Below are positions 1-6,526 of a DNA stretch of 9,569 nt, piece by piece (the first letter of the stretch is position 1; every line of letters begins with the position of its first letter). A model generated the notes under the pieces. That model saw only the letters and a list, made by a program, of their open reading frames with translations. It was not told where the DNA came from and did no database searches. Made by a program: the position numbers and the translations under genes. Source of the stretch: Succinivibrio sp. (GTDB taxonomy: Bacteria; Pseudomonadota; Gammaproteobacteria; Enterobacterales; Succinivibrionaceae); assembly GCA_017959135.1 (NCBI GenBank), contig JAGDBH010000162.1, positions 1-9,569 on the forward strand, given 5' to 3'.

Positions 1-2
1 AA

Positions 3-683
3 AAGAAAAAAGATTTTAGAATCAAGTCGTTTGTTGTTCGCGCAGGTAGAATGACAGAAGGACAGATTCGTGCAATTGAAGAGCTCGGTCCAAAGTATAT
101 GGTTGATGTTGAGGACTTACAGCCTCTTGATATCGATGCTATATTTGGTCGCAGCGCACCTTTGGTTGTAGAAATTGGTTTTGGTATGGGCGTTTCTTTT
201 GTTCAGATGGCAAAGGAAGCTCCTCAGTACAATTTTCTAGGAATAGAAGTACATCCTCCTGGGGTTGGTTCAGCACTTAAACTGATTGAACAGGAAAAAC
301 TGACCAATGTTAAGGTGATTAAGTTTGATGCTTTTGAGGTCCTTAAAAAGTGCTTGAAACCTCAGAGTGTTGATATTCTGCAGATATTTTTCCCTGATCC
401 TTGGCCTAAGAAGCGTCATGTGAAGCGCAGACTGATCAATGACGATTTCGTAAAACTGGTTGCTCCTCTGTTTAAGTCAGGCGGTCAGTTCAGAATGGCA
501 ACTGACTGGGAGGATTATGCTGTTCAGATGCTTGATGTTCTAACCAGAGCAGAAGGCTTCACCAATACTTCAGCGGATGGTACATATATTCCTCGTCCTT
601 CATGGCGTCCTTTAACCAAGTTTGAACAACGTGGTCAGAGATTAGGTCATGGAGTATGGGATTTGGTATTTGTTCGTGACTGA
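3..683 (+). CDS. trmB: tRNA (guanine-N7-)-methyltransferase TrmB, 5'-truncated by the window edge
   Basis: TrmB transfers a methyl group from S-adenosylmethionine to N7 of guanine 46 in the tRNA variable loop, in the cytoplasm. The frame is open from base 3, before the first ATG (51). The residues before that ATG read FRIKSFVVRAGR, matching the E. coli TrmB N-terminus (RRIRSFVRRQGR), so ATG 51 is internal and the true start lies left of the window, perhaps a dozen residues away by comparison with the 239-residue E. coli protein. Counting from ATG 51, the SAM-binding loop EIGFGMG is at 41-47, GIEVHPPGVG at 64-73, the catalytic FFPDPWPKKRH at 113-123, MATDW at 149-153, and the C-terminal signature RPLTKFEQRG followed by GHGVWDL at 186-205. 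All are intact. The stop codon overlaps the probable start of amgK, so trmB appears to head an operon with the cell-wall salvage genes. Identification is very firm; only the start is missing. Confidence 0.97.
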   Translation, partial: KKKDFRIKSFVVRAGRMTEGQIRAIEELGPKYMVDVEDLQPLDIDAIFGRSAPLVVEIGFGMGVSFVQMAKEAPQYNFLGIEVHPPGVGSALKLIEQEKLTNVKVIKFDAFEVLKKCLKPQSVDILQIFFPDPWPKKRHVKRRLINDDFVKLVAPLFKSGGQFRMATDWEDYAVQMLDVLTRAEGFTNTSADGTYIPRPSWRPLTKFEQRGQRLGHGVWDLVFVRD

Positions 684-1650
684 TTCAAGACAAGATCAAT
701 TAACTGCATTCGTTAAAAGCATTATTTTAGAAGATGAAATAATGCTTTTGCCTTTAAATGGCGATGCAAGTTTCAGAAGATATTTCAGAGTATCCGGTAA
801 GAATCTGATTGCTGTTGATGCTCCTCCTCAGACTCAAAAGAATAAAGAATTCATTTCTATAGATAAAGCTCTGGCTTGTGAAAAAGTTAAAGTTCCTGAT
901 ATCCTTGCATACGATCTGGAAAATGGTTTTATGCTTTTGGAAGACCTTGGAAATACTACTTTTGCTCAGGTTGCCATAGGTGCTGATGCTGAGTCATATT
1001 ATCTTAAGGCGATAGATCTTTTAGGTCCTGTTGCCAAGGTAATTTCAGAAGTTGAACTACCTGTTTTTGATGACGAATTTGTAAAGTTCGAACTCTCATT
1101 ATTTGAGACCTGGATGCTTGAAAAAAGACTTGGAGTAAAACTTTCAGATGAGGAAAAACAGGATATTAGCGATGCATATGAGTATATCTGTAACAGCCTG
1201 AAACAGCTTCCATATGTTGCTATGCATAGAGATTTTCATAGTCGAAATCTGATGGTATTTGGGGATGAACTCGCAGTAATAGATTTTCAGGATATGGTTA
1301 AAGGTCCCATAACCTATGATCTTGCCTCTCTTGTTTATGACTGTTATGTTGTCCTTGATAAGGATCTCGTAAATAAGTGTATAGACAGGGCTTACGCCAA
1401 GTACAATGAGCTAAATCTTCTAAATGGCGTGGAAAAGAGTGAGTTTGTTCGTCTTCTGAATATCACTTCTCTGCAAAGACATATCAAGGTATTAGGTATT
1501 TTCTGCAGACTATCTCTACGAGATGGAAAAAACGGTTATCTAAAAGATTTACCTCGTGTCATAAATTACGTTTTAGATGAGTGCAAAAATGACGCTCAGT
1601 TTAGTAAACTATCTAATATTATTAAAAAATATGTGGTAGGTAATTTTTGA
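676..1650 (+). CDS. amgK: N-acetylmuramate/N-acetylglucosamine anomeric kinase AmgK (aminoglycoside-phosphotransferase-like fold)
   Basis: AmgK phosphorylates MurNAc (and GlcNAc) at the anomeric carbon, giving the 1-phosphate that MurU converts to UDP-sugar. This pathway, described in Pseudomonas, bypasses de novo UDP-MurNAc synthesis. The sequence shows the N-terminal signature GDASFRRYFRV, then VDAPP and GFMLLEDLG, and the kinase catalytic loop HRDFHSRN with D186 and N191 (from GTG 676), followed by the metal-binding VIDFQD with D203. GTG 676 is preferred as start: it overlaps the trmB stop by 8 bases and the protein then begins TDSRQDQL, aligning with the start of Pseudomonas AmgK. An in-frame ATG at 649 is possible but would overlap the conserved trmB 3' end by 35 bases. 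Neither has a strong ribosome binding site. The length, 324 residues, is normal for the family. Immediate coupling to murU strongly supports the role; substrate choice between MurNAc and GlcNAc cannot be read from the sequence. Confidence 0.93.
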   Translation: MTDSRQDQLTAFVKSIILEDEIMLLPLNGDASFRRYFRVSGKNLIAVDAPPQTQKNKEFISIDKALACEKVKVPDILAYDLENGFMLLEDLGNTTFAQVAIGADAESYYLKAIDLLGPVAKVISEVELPVFDDEFVKFELSLFETWMLEKRLGVKLSDEEKQDISDAYEYICNSLKQLPYVAMHRDFHSRNLMVFGDELAVIDFQDMVKGPITYDLASLVYDCYVVLDKDLVNKCIDRAYAKYNELNLLNGVEKSEFVRLLNITSLQRHIKVLGIFCRLSLRDGKNGYLKDLPRVINYVLDECKNDAQFSKLSNIIKKYVVGNF

Positions 1651-2330
1651 TGAGAGCTATGATTCTGGCTGCTGGTCGAGGTGAAAGACTAAGACCAATT
1701 ACTGATTCTATTCCTAAGCCAATGGTTAAGGTTGGCGACAGAGAGCTTTTACTTTGGCATATTCTTAAGCTAAAAAAAGCAGGAATAAAGGATATTATCG
1801 TAAACTCAGCCTATCTCTCTGAAAAAATCGTAGACTTCCTTGGAGATGGTTCAAAGTTTGGAGTGAATATTACTCACTCCGTTGAAGGACCAACCGGCCT
1901 GGAAACAGCAGGCGGCATTATAAAAGCTCTACCTTTCTTCAAAGGGGAGAATTTCGTTGTTATAAACGGCGATACTTTTATAGATGCAGATTATTCGCAG
2001 TTTATCCATAAGTTGGCTCAAGGCGAGAGCGCAAGAATTTATCTTGTTGAAAATCCAAAGCATAATCTTCATGGAGACTTTTCATTAGATCCTGTTTCTA
2101 AAAAATGTTCCAGAGGACCTCAATATACCTTTTCAGGTGTTGCAGTATATTCATCTTCTGTATTTGAGGGGTATCCTGTTGAAAAGAGACCTCTGCTTCC
2201 AATTTTTGAAAGCCTTGCTGATAAGCAGGAATTAAAAGGTGAAATTCTAAAAGGCAACTGGTTTGACGTTGGAACTATAGAACGCCTTGAAAATGTAAAT
2301 TCATATATTCATTCTCATAACATACTCTAA
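1650..2330 (+). CDS. murU: N-acetylmuramate alpha-1-phosphate uridylyltransferase MurU
   Basis: MurU joins UTP and MurNAc-alpha-1-phosphate to give UDP-MurNAc, completing the AmgK salvage branch of peptidoglycan recycling in the cytoplasm. It is a sugar-1-phosphate nucleotidyltransferase: the G-rich loop LAAGRGERLRP is at 6-16 and PKP with K23 at 22-24. LETAGGI lies near 84-90, the metal-binding NGD with D108 at 106-108, and the second metal-site motif WFDVGT with D206 at 204-209. At 226 residues it has the short form typical of MurU, without the extra C-terminal domain of GlmU. The start is ATG 1650, whose A is the last base of the amgK stop; a TTG just before it (1647) is in frame but less likely. 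A weak GGTAGG ribosome site ends 9 bases upstream. Other members of this fold act on glucose-1-P or mannose-1-P, but pairing with amgK makes MurU by far the best call. Confidence 0.93.
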   Translation: MRAMILAAGRGERLRPITDSIPKPMVKVGDRELLLWHILKLKKAGIKDIIVNSAYLSEKIVDFLGDGSKFGVNITHSVEGPTGLETAGGIIKALPFFKGENFVVINGDTFIDADYSQFIHKLAQGESARIYLVENPKHNLHGDFSLDPVSKKCSRGPQYTFSGVAVYSSSVFEGYPVEKRPLLPIFESLADKQELKGEILKGNWFDVGTIERLENVNSYIHSHNIL

Positions 2331-2347
2331 TCATAATCAAATAAATC

Positions 2348-3400
2348 ATGTCACTGAGTGAAAAAGGTAAGGAAGCTGGAATAAAATTTAGCTATAAGGG
2401 CAGTATTATCGGTATTGTCCTAGGTATTGTTTTAGCAGTCATCTGTTCGCATATTCTTCCTGCGCTAATTACTCCTCTTGTAGCTTTTTTTCTTTATGAC
2501 CGTCCAAAATATAAGGAAGCAGTTGAGAAAGTATTAGCACAAAGGAATCTTGAAAAAGAACAGGAAGAGAAGGCAAGAGAAGAAGCTCGTCTAAAAGAAG
2601 AAAAAAAGGCCGAAAAAAAAATCAAGGCAGTTCAGAAAAAGAACAGAGAAAACAAGGCCTCTCTTTATGAGAATATCTACACTGTTGCAGGTTATATTCT
2701 GGCTAATCAGGAAGACCTCAGTGAATATATTCAGAATGCTGAAGATGTTATCTCTTACTTTAAGGCTTCAAAGGAAGAAAGACGTCTGGCGGTAGAAGCT
2801 TTTAACTATGCCTTAGATCCAGAGTTTGATGTTGAGGAGTTTGTTTCAAACTATCTTCTGTACATAGGTAAGAATCGAGATTATATAAATTATGTTTTGA
2901 CCTATGCTTTAATCATTGCAACTGTCGATGATAATATTCATTACGATGCAAAAGATCGTCTGGTTGCCATTGGTAAGGCAATGGGCTCTTCTATGGCAGC
3001 ACTGAAGAGATTGTTTAAATCCAATGGTGCTGAAGCTCGTTTCGCCAGAGAATTTGAAAAACAGTCAGAAGAGAATCTTTCGGAAAGTACTTCTTTATCA
3101 TCCTTCCAGTCTGAAAGCTCTTCTTCAGATAATAAGAAATCCAAGAAGAGTTCAAGTTCCTCATACAATCATACAGGTGCGGAGAAAACATCAGAGGCTC
3201 TGGATATTCTTGGGCTTGATGATTCTGCTACCTTTGATGATATTAAAAAAGCTCATAAAAAGCTTATGCTTAAATATCATCCTGATAGACTTGCCTCTCA
3301 GGGGCTTTCAGAGGATATGATTGCAATTTATACTGATAAGGCAAAGGCAATTCAGGCAGCGTTTGATTATCTGAAGAAGTTATATAATGAAGTTGTCTGA
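2348..3400 (+). CDS. Divergent DjlA-like membrane-anchored J-domain protein (copy 1, with charged coiled coil)
   Basis: This is a DnaK co-chaperone candidate of the DjlA type, expected to sit in the inner membrane with the J domain in the cytoplasm. The order is: short N-terminus; one hydrophobic segment about 17-49, ending in YDRP; a highly charged Glu/Lys/Ala-rich stretch about 54-104, likely a coiled coil; a TerB-like helical domain about 105-228; a Ser/Lys-rich linker about 244-276; and a C-terminal J domain about 281-347 with the DnaK-activating HPD at 311-313. It has 350 residues, longer than E. coli DjlA (about 271), because of the charged stretch and linker. Its TerB region is less canonical than that of the next gene: the acidic motif reads VDDNIHYD where copy 2 has SDGVLEDEE. 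It has no clear ribosome binding site; an in-frame stop at 2342 rules out an earlier start. It follows murU by 17 bases. The family is firm, the exact role unknown. Confidence 0.87.
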   Translation: MSLSEKGKEAGIKFSYKGSIIGIVLGIVLAVICSHILPALITPLVAFFLYDRPKYKEAVEKVLAQRNLEKEQEEKAREEARLKEEKKAEKKIKAVQKKNRENKASLYENIYTVAGYILANQEDLSEYIQNAEDVISYFKASKEERRLAVEAFNYALDPEFDVEEFVSNYLLYIGKNRDYINYVLTYALIIATVDDNIHYDAKDRLVAIGKAMGSSMAALKRLFKSNGAEARFAREFEKQSEENLSESTSLSSFQSESSSSDNKKSKKSSSSSYNHTGAEKTSEALDILGLDDSATFDDIKKAHKKLMLKYHPDRLASQGLSEDMIAIYTDKAKAIQAAFDYLKKLYNEVV

Positions 3401-3434
3401 TGTTATAGATTTAAGATTCAAGTATTAGTTAATT

Positions 3435-4349
3435 ATGAATACAAGTTATAAAGGTCGAGTATTAGGTTTCATTCTAGGTTTTATCTTTACAAACTTACTT
3501 GGCGCTATTCTGTTTATGATTCTGGGCTATCTGTTTTTTGATAGGCCAGCAAATCTTAAAAAACAGCAGAATGATGAAGCTGTTAGAGCATTTACCTCAA
3601 ATGCCAATTACAACGAATCCCTGGTAAAAGTGACCTTTGCTTTAATGGGCTATGTTGCTCGTGGAGCCGGCAGAGTTAATGAAAGCCATATTGAAAAGTC
3701 ATCACAGATTATGAATGTGATGGGACTGAATTCTCAGATGAGAAAGACTGCGATTGATGCGTTTAACTCTGGAAAAAGCGAAGATTTTAATCTTAATGAA
3801 ACTATATCTGAAATCAAATCTCTTATAGGAAATAATTTCAGTTTCGTAAACTTTATTCTTGAAATCCAGGTACAGCTGGCATTATCAGACGGTGTTTTAG
3901 AGGACGAAGAGTATCGTCGTCTAATGGATATCGCAGTTAAATTAGGTGCGTCCCGTGACTCAATGGAGCAGTATATTCGCTCAAGATATAATGAGATGCA
4001 CTTTGAACAGCAGTTCAGGGATTTCTACAAGTCACGCTATGAGAGAGGAAATACTGGTTCTGGTTATGACTATTCCAGCTCTGATAGCTCATATGATAAT
4101 AGTAGCAGTTCATATTCTGGATCAGGCTTTGGTTCATCTAAACTTGATTCTGCCTATAAAATTCTCGGAGTAGAAAGCTCTGCATCAGATGATGAGATTA
4201 AAAAGGCTCATAAGAGGCTAATGCTTAAGTATCATCCTGACAGACTAGCATCTCAAGGTTTGACTCCTGAGATGATCAAGCTTTATACAGAAAAGGCAAA
4301 GGATATTCAGGCAGCATTTGATCTTATAAAAAAGGAACGCGGATTTTAG
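3435..4349 (+). CDS. djlA: DjlA-like co-chaperone (copy 2, canonical TerB plus J domain)
   Basis: DjlA is an inner-membrane J-domain protein that stimulates the ATPase of DnaK; in E. coli its overproduction also triggers the Rcs envelope-stress pathway. The sequence shows a single hydrophobic segment about 8-34 with glycines at 11, 15, 23 and 31, ending in FDRP, and a TerB-like domain about 60-190 containing the conserved GAGRVNESHI and SDGVLEDEE acidic motifs. A Gly/Ser/Tyr-rich linker spans about 205-236, and a C-terminal J domain about 237-302 has HPD at 267-269. At 304 residues it is close to E. coli DjlA plus a longer linker, so it is the likelier true orthologue of the two tandem copies. 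The J-domain halves of the two genes are nearly identical around HPDRLASQGL, which points to duplication followed by divergence. It lies 34 bases after copy 1 and is probably co-transcribed with it. It has no obvious ribosome binding site, and I see no terminator at its end. Confidence 0.92.
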   Translation: MNTSYKGRVLGFILGFIFTNLLGAILFMILGYLFFDRPANLKKQQNDEAVRAFTSNANYNESLVKVTFALMGYVARGAGRVNESHIEKSSQIMNVMGLNSQMRKTAIDAFNSGKSEDFNLNETISEIKSLIGNNFSFVNFILEIQVQLALSDGVLEDEEYRRLMDIAVKLGASRDSMEQYIRSRYNEMHFEQQFRDFYKSRYERGNTGSGYDYSSSDSSYDNSSSSYSGSGFGSSKLDSAYKILGVESSASDDEIKKAHKRLMLKYHPDRLASQGLTPEMIKLYTEKAKDIQAAFDLIKKERGF

Positions 4350-4352
4350 TTT

Positions 4353-4883
4353 TTAATGTGTAGGTTTGTAGACTGTTTTGCCTATATCTACATAATATTG
4401 AAGAATTTTTTTGCCGTATTCTTCCTCAATGCCACCGCAGGCTTTTATATTTCTCTTTTTCATTTCTTCAAACCAGTTTGGTTTGAATCCTTCGTCAAAG
4501 CCAGTAATCCTTTCTACTTCTGACGAAGGTACACTGAATATTATCTTGTTGACTCCTGACCACATTATGGCACCAAGACACATAATGCAAGGCTCTGCAT
4601 TAACAAAAAGAGTCAGGTTATATGGAGCGAGGTTGTAGTTTTTGTATTTATCAAATGCTAATTTCAGAGTGTTCATCTCTGCATGATTCAGTGCACATTG
4701 AGTTTCAACCACGCTGTTTGATGCTCCTACAACGAAATTGTAATGCTCGTCATACAGCTCTGCATAGAAAGGGCCTTTACCGCTATCAATTCCAAGCTTT
4801 GTTTTATCATGAATCCTTCTGAGGATTGACTGTGTTTTTACAAGCTCATCATGAGAAAGGTCGTAGTTGGAAGTATAGTTCAT
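4353..4883 (-). CDS. Nucleoside deaminase, guanine-deaminase/TadA-like cytidine-deaminase-fold protein
   Basis: This is a zinc-dependent deaminase of the CMP/dCMP-deaminase fold. Counting from ATG 4883 (176 residues), the zinc and catalytic motif HAEMN has H67 and proton-shuttle E69, and PCIMC supplies C99 and C102. The C-terminal half contains ITGFDEGFKPNWFEEM, which differs from the TadA tail and recalls guanine-deaminase-like relatives. The substrate is therefore open: guanine, another nucleobase or nucleoside, or less likely tRNA adenosine 34. ATG 4883 is chosen because a TGAGGTGA ribosome site lies 7 bases upstream; a TTG two codons earlier sits too close to it. The gene converges on djlA copy 2 with only 3 bases between the stops, leaving no room for a conventional terminator outside the coding sequences. 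It is separated from rluA by about 108 bases and probably has its own promoter. It is not part of the usual E. coli neighbourhood of either flank. Confidence 0.85.
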   Translation of the reverse strand: MNYTSNYDLSHDELVKTQSILRRIHDKTKLGIDSGKGPFYAELYDEHYNFVVGASNSVVETQCALNHAEMNTLKLAFDKYKNYNLAPYNLTLFVNAEPCIMCLGAIMWSGVNKIIFSVPSSEVERITGFDEGFKPNWFEEMKKRNIKACGGIEEEYGKKILQYYVDIGKTVYKPTH

Positions 4884-4890
4884 ACACAAA

Positions 4891-4898
4891 TCACCTCA
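4891..4898 (-). promoter_or_regulatory. Ribosome binding site that fixes the deaminase start
   Basis: On the minus strand this reads TGAGGTGA, a good match to the anti-Shine-Dalgarno complement, with 7 bases to ATG 4883. It favours that ATG over the in-frame TTG at 4889. Confidence 0.7.
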
Positions 4899-4918
4899 GG
4901 TTCACTCTTTATACCTTC

Positions 4919-4947
4919 ATAATATTAAAAAAAATTAAAATTATTAA
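4919..4947 (-). promoter_or_regulatory. Candidate sigma-70 promoter for the deaminase gene
   Basis: On the minus strand TTAATA (4947-4942) and TATTAT (4924-4919) are separated by 17 bases, matching 4/6 and 5/6 positions of the consensus. The region is very AT-rich, so chance matches are likely. The rest of the 108-base gap down to the rluA stop shows nothing else I can name. Confidence 0.33.
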
Positions 4948-4991
4948 GAGATTCAAAGGCAGATGTTTCTTTGTGTGAACTGAAGCTATTT

Positions 4992-5690
4992 TTATAGAGC
5001 AGGCATATTATTTAGAAAATCTGGTTTTACTGTGAACTCAAGCGGTTGATTTGAGAGAGGATGACTGAATTTCAGATAAAAGGCATGTAGACATAATCTC
5101 TTGGTTTTATTCATTATGTCTTCTGATGCATAGAATCTGTCTCCAAGTATTGGGTGACCAATCTGAGCCATATGTACCCTAAGCTGATGAGATCTACCTG
5201 TTACAGGGATGAGCTTCACAGCGCTTATATTATCTGACAGGTATTCATCGCTGATAATGCTGCTCTCCAGTTTGCTGTACAGTGTTTTGCATTCTTTTCC
5301 CTGTTCAAAATCAACGATCTGAAGCGGTCTGTTTTCAATATCACAGCGTAAAGGTAAATTTACTTCACCTTCTTTTGGTATCTCTCCATTCACAAGGGCA
5401 ACATATCTTTTTGATACTGTTTTGAGATTAAACTGTCTGCCAAGGTTGGATATAGACTGTTTATTGAGTCCTACAACCATGATTCCTGAGGTATCCATAT
5501 CAAGTCTGTGTACTGCCATAGCATCAGCGTGCATTGTCTGAATTCTGGCAATAATGCTGTCATGGTTTTCAGGAAGACGTCCAGGAACACTCAATAAACC
5601 GGATGGTTTGTTAACTACCATGATATGTTCATCATGGAAAAGTATGTCGAGAAATGGTTCTTTTGGGGGATTGTATTTAAAACTGTTCAA
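4992..5690 (-). CDS. rluA: Dual-specificity RNA pseudouridine synthase RluA (23S rRNA U746 / tRNA U32)
   Basis: RluA isomerises uridine to pseudouridine at U746 of 23S rRNA and U32 of several tRNAs. The protein follows E. coli RluA almost motif for motif: YNPPKEP at 6-12, DEHIMVVNKPSGLLSVPGR at 20-38, the catalytic HRLDMDTSG with D64 (the same number as in E. coli), the RNA-binding ITGRSHQLRVHM equivalent (here VTGRSHQLRVHM) about 183-194, and GHPILGDRFYAS about 197-208. At 232 residues it is family-typical and has no S4 domain, which separates it from RluC/RluD. The start is TTG 5690: an in-frame stop lies two codons upstream, no ATG occurs before the conserved core, and AGGA sits 7 bases upstream. 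A 10-bp hairpin lies between it and bamD. E. coli rluA also lies near djlA, although other genes intervene there. Confidence 0.96.
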   Translation of the reverse strand: MNSFKYNPPKEPFLDILFHDEHIMVVNKPSGLLSVPGRLPENHDSIIARIQTMHADAMAVHRLDMDTSGIMVVGLNKQSISNLGRQFNLKTVSKRYVALVNGEIPKEGEVNLPLRCDIENRPLQIVDFEQGKECKTLYSKLESSIISDEYLSDNISAVKLIPVTGRSHQLRVHMAQIGHPILGDRFYASEDIMNKTKRLCLHAFYLKFSHPLSNQPLEFTVKPDFLNNMPAL

Positions 5691-5697
5691 GTTTTAG

Positions 5698-5701
5698 TCC
5701 T
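5698..5701 (-). promoter_or_regulatory. Ribosome binding site supporting the rluA TTG start
   Basis: On the minus strand AGGA is followed by a 7-base spacer to TTG 5690. Because the frame is closed by a stop just upstream, this site and the TTG are the only credible initiation point for RluA. Confidence 0.6.
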
Positions 5702-5704
5702 AGA

Positions 5705-5729
5705 GGCATGAGTAAGAGCTACTCATGCC
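5705..5729 (-). promoter_or_regulatory. Perfect 10-bp hairpin between bamD and rluA
   Basis: The arms GGCATGAGTA (5705-5714) and TACTCATGCC (5720-5729) are perfectly complementary with a 5-base loop. On the minus strand the hairpin lies 14 bases after the bamD stop codon and just before the rluA ribosome site. It is not followed by a run of T on either strand, so it is not a standard intrinsic terminator. It could be a 3' stabiliser or processing site for bamD mRNA, a partial attenuator of rluA, or a dispersed palindromic repeat. Confidence 0.6.
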
Positions 5730-5743
5730 ATATGTGACGAATA

Positions 5744-6493
5744 TTACTTCTTCTCGAAGGTAGAAGCTGCAATTACCTTCTCTACATTAGATGAAGGAAG
5801 CTGCAGACCTAATTTCTTATAATCCTCAGCCATCATCTTGAAAGCTTTTTCGCAGTACTCTGTGTCATAGTAGGTATAGATAATTGCCTGGCAGTGGCGG
5901 ATTGCTGAGACCAGAGCGCCTCTTTCCTGATAATAGCTTGCGATAGCCCATTCTCTCTTTGCAAGCTGAGTCTTGATATAGACAAGACGGTGATATGCAT
6001 CAGCAGCGTATGGTGAGTTAGGATATCTGTCTATAAGATCCTTGAAGGCCTTATAGGCATCAAAATAATTCTGAGGATCTTTCTGGGAACGATCGAATCC
6101 TAAGAAATCCTGAATCAGGGAGCCGTGCTTCTGCATTTCGTTTAAACCTTTCATATACAGAACGTAATCTGCATACTGTGAATTTGGATTTAAACGTAGG
6201 AATCTTTCAATTGCAGCTGTAGTTTCTGCTGATTTGCGTGATTTGTAGTTTACATAAATAAGATCTAGCTGGACTTGATCGGTAAGTTCGCCAAAAGGAT
6301 ATCTTGAATCTAGGGCTTCAAGATAATCTCTAGCTTTTGCATAATCACCTGATGCAGCCATCTGACGAGCTTTTGCATGTAAAGCTTCCTGAGATAAATC
6401 TGGCACCGCATCTTTTTCAATTTTGTCTGAAGAGCAGCCTGTTACTGCAATTGCTGTTGCAATTACAAATGGCATGAGAATCTTCTTAAACAT
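5744..6493 (-). CDS. bamD: Outer-membrane protein assembly factor BamD (lipoprotein)
   Basis: BamD is the essential lipoprotein of the BAM complex. Anchored to the periplasmic face of the outer membrane, it helps BamA recognise and insert beta-barrel proteins. The N-terminus has a Lys-Lys n-region, a hydrophobic core and a lipobox VTGC, so lipidation is expected at C20 counting from ATG 6493. The mature part consists of TPR helices; conserved segments include LEALDSRYPFG, QVQLDLIYVNYK, ERFLRLNPNS, DYVLYMKGL, a GFDRSQKDPQ equivalent of E. coli GVDRSDRDPQ, and YPNSPYAADAYHRL. The length, 249 residues, fits the family (245 in E. coli). ATG 6493 is preferred because GAGG lies 9 bases upstream; an ATG at 6508 would also keep the lipobox but has no ribosome site. 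It is divergent from rluD, as in E. coli. Confidence 0.97.
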   Translation of the reverse strand: MFKKILMPFVIATAIAVTGCSSDKIEKDAVPDLSQEALHAKARQMAASGDYAKARDYLEALDSRYPFGELTDQVQLDLIYVNYKSRKSAETTAAIERFLRLNPNSQYADYVLYMKGLNEMQKHGSLIQDFLGFDRSQKDPQNYFDAYKAFKDLIDRYPNSPYAADAYHRLVYIKTQLAKREWAIASYYQERGALVSAIRHCQAIIYTYYDTEYCEKAFKMMAEDYKKLGLQLPSSNVEKVIAASTFEKK

Positions 6494-6502
6494 CAAATTC
6501 AG

Positions 6503-6506
6503 CCTC
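6503..6506 (-). promoter_or_regulatory. Ribosome binding site that decides the bamD start
   Basis: On the minus strand GAGG lies 9 bases upstream of ATG 6493. It sits inside the reading frame that would be used if ATG 6508 were the start, which argues for the shorter form with a compact signal peptide. Confidence 0.5.
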
Positions 6507-6526
6507 ATGTTTTATTTTTAATATAG

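Noticed and set aside
649..675. Upstream ATG as the amgK start
   Set aside because: It would encode nine residues not seen in the family and overlap the conserved trmB end; GTG 676 gives the family-like N-terminus. It is not excluded outright.
676..1650. Aminoglycoside resistance phosphotransferase
   Set aside because: The fold is shared, but the GDASFRRYFRV signature and coupling to murU identify the cell-wall sugar kinase AmgK.
3024..3320. 98-residue open frame on the + strand inside DjlA-like copy 1
   Set aside because: It is an out-of-frame shadow of the Ser-rich linker and J-domain coding sequence, with no ribosome site or recognisable motif.
4330..4370. Bidirectional terminator between djlA copy 2 and the convergent deaminase
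   Set aside because: There is an A-run on one side and a T-run on the other, but no convincing GC-containing stem, and only 3 bases lie between the two stops.
4884..4982. Short GTTCAC/GTGAAC inverted matches flanking the deaminase promoter gap
   Set aside because: Six-base arms about 70 bases apart in an AT-rich gap are expected by chance.
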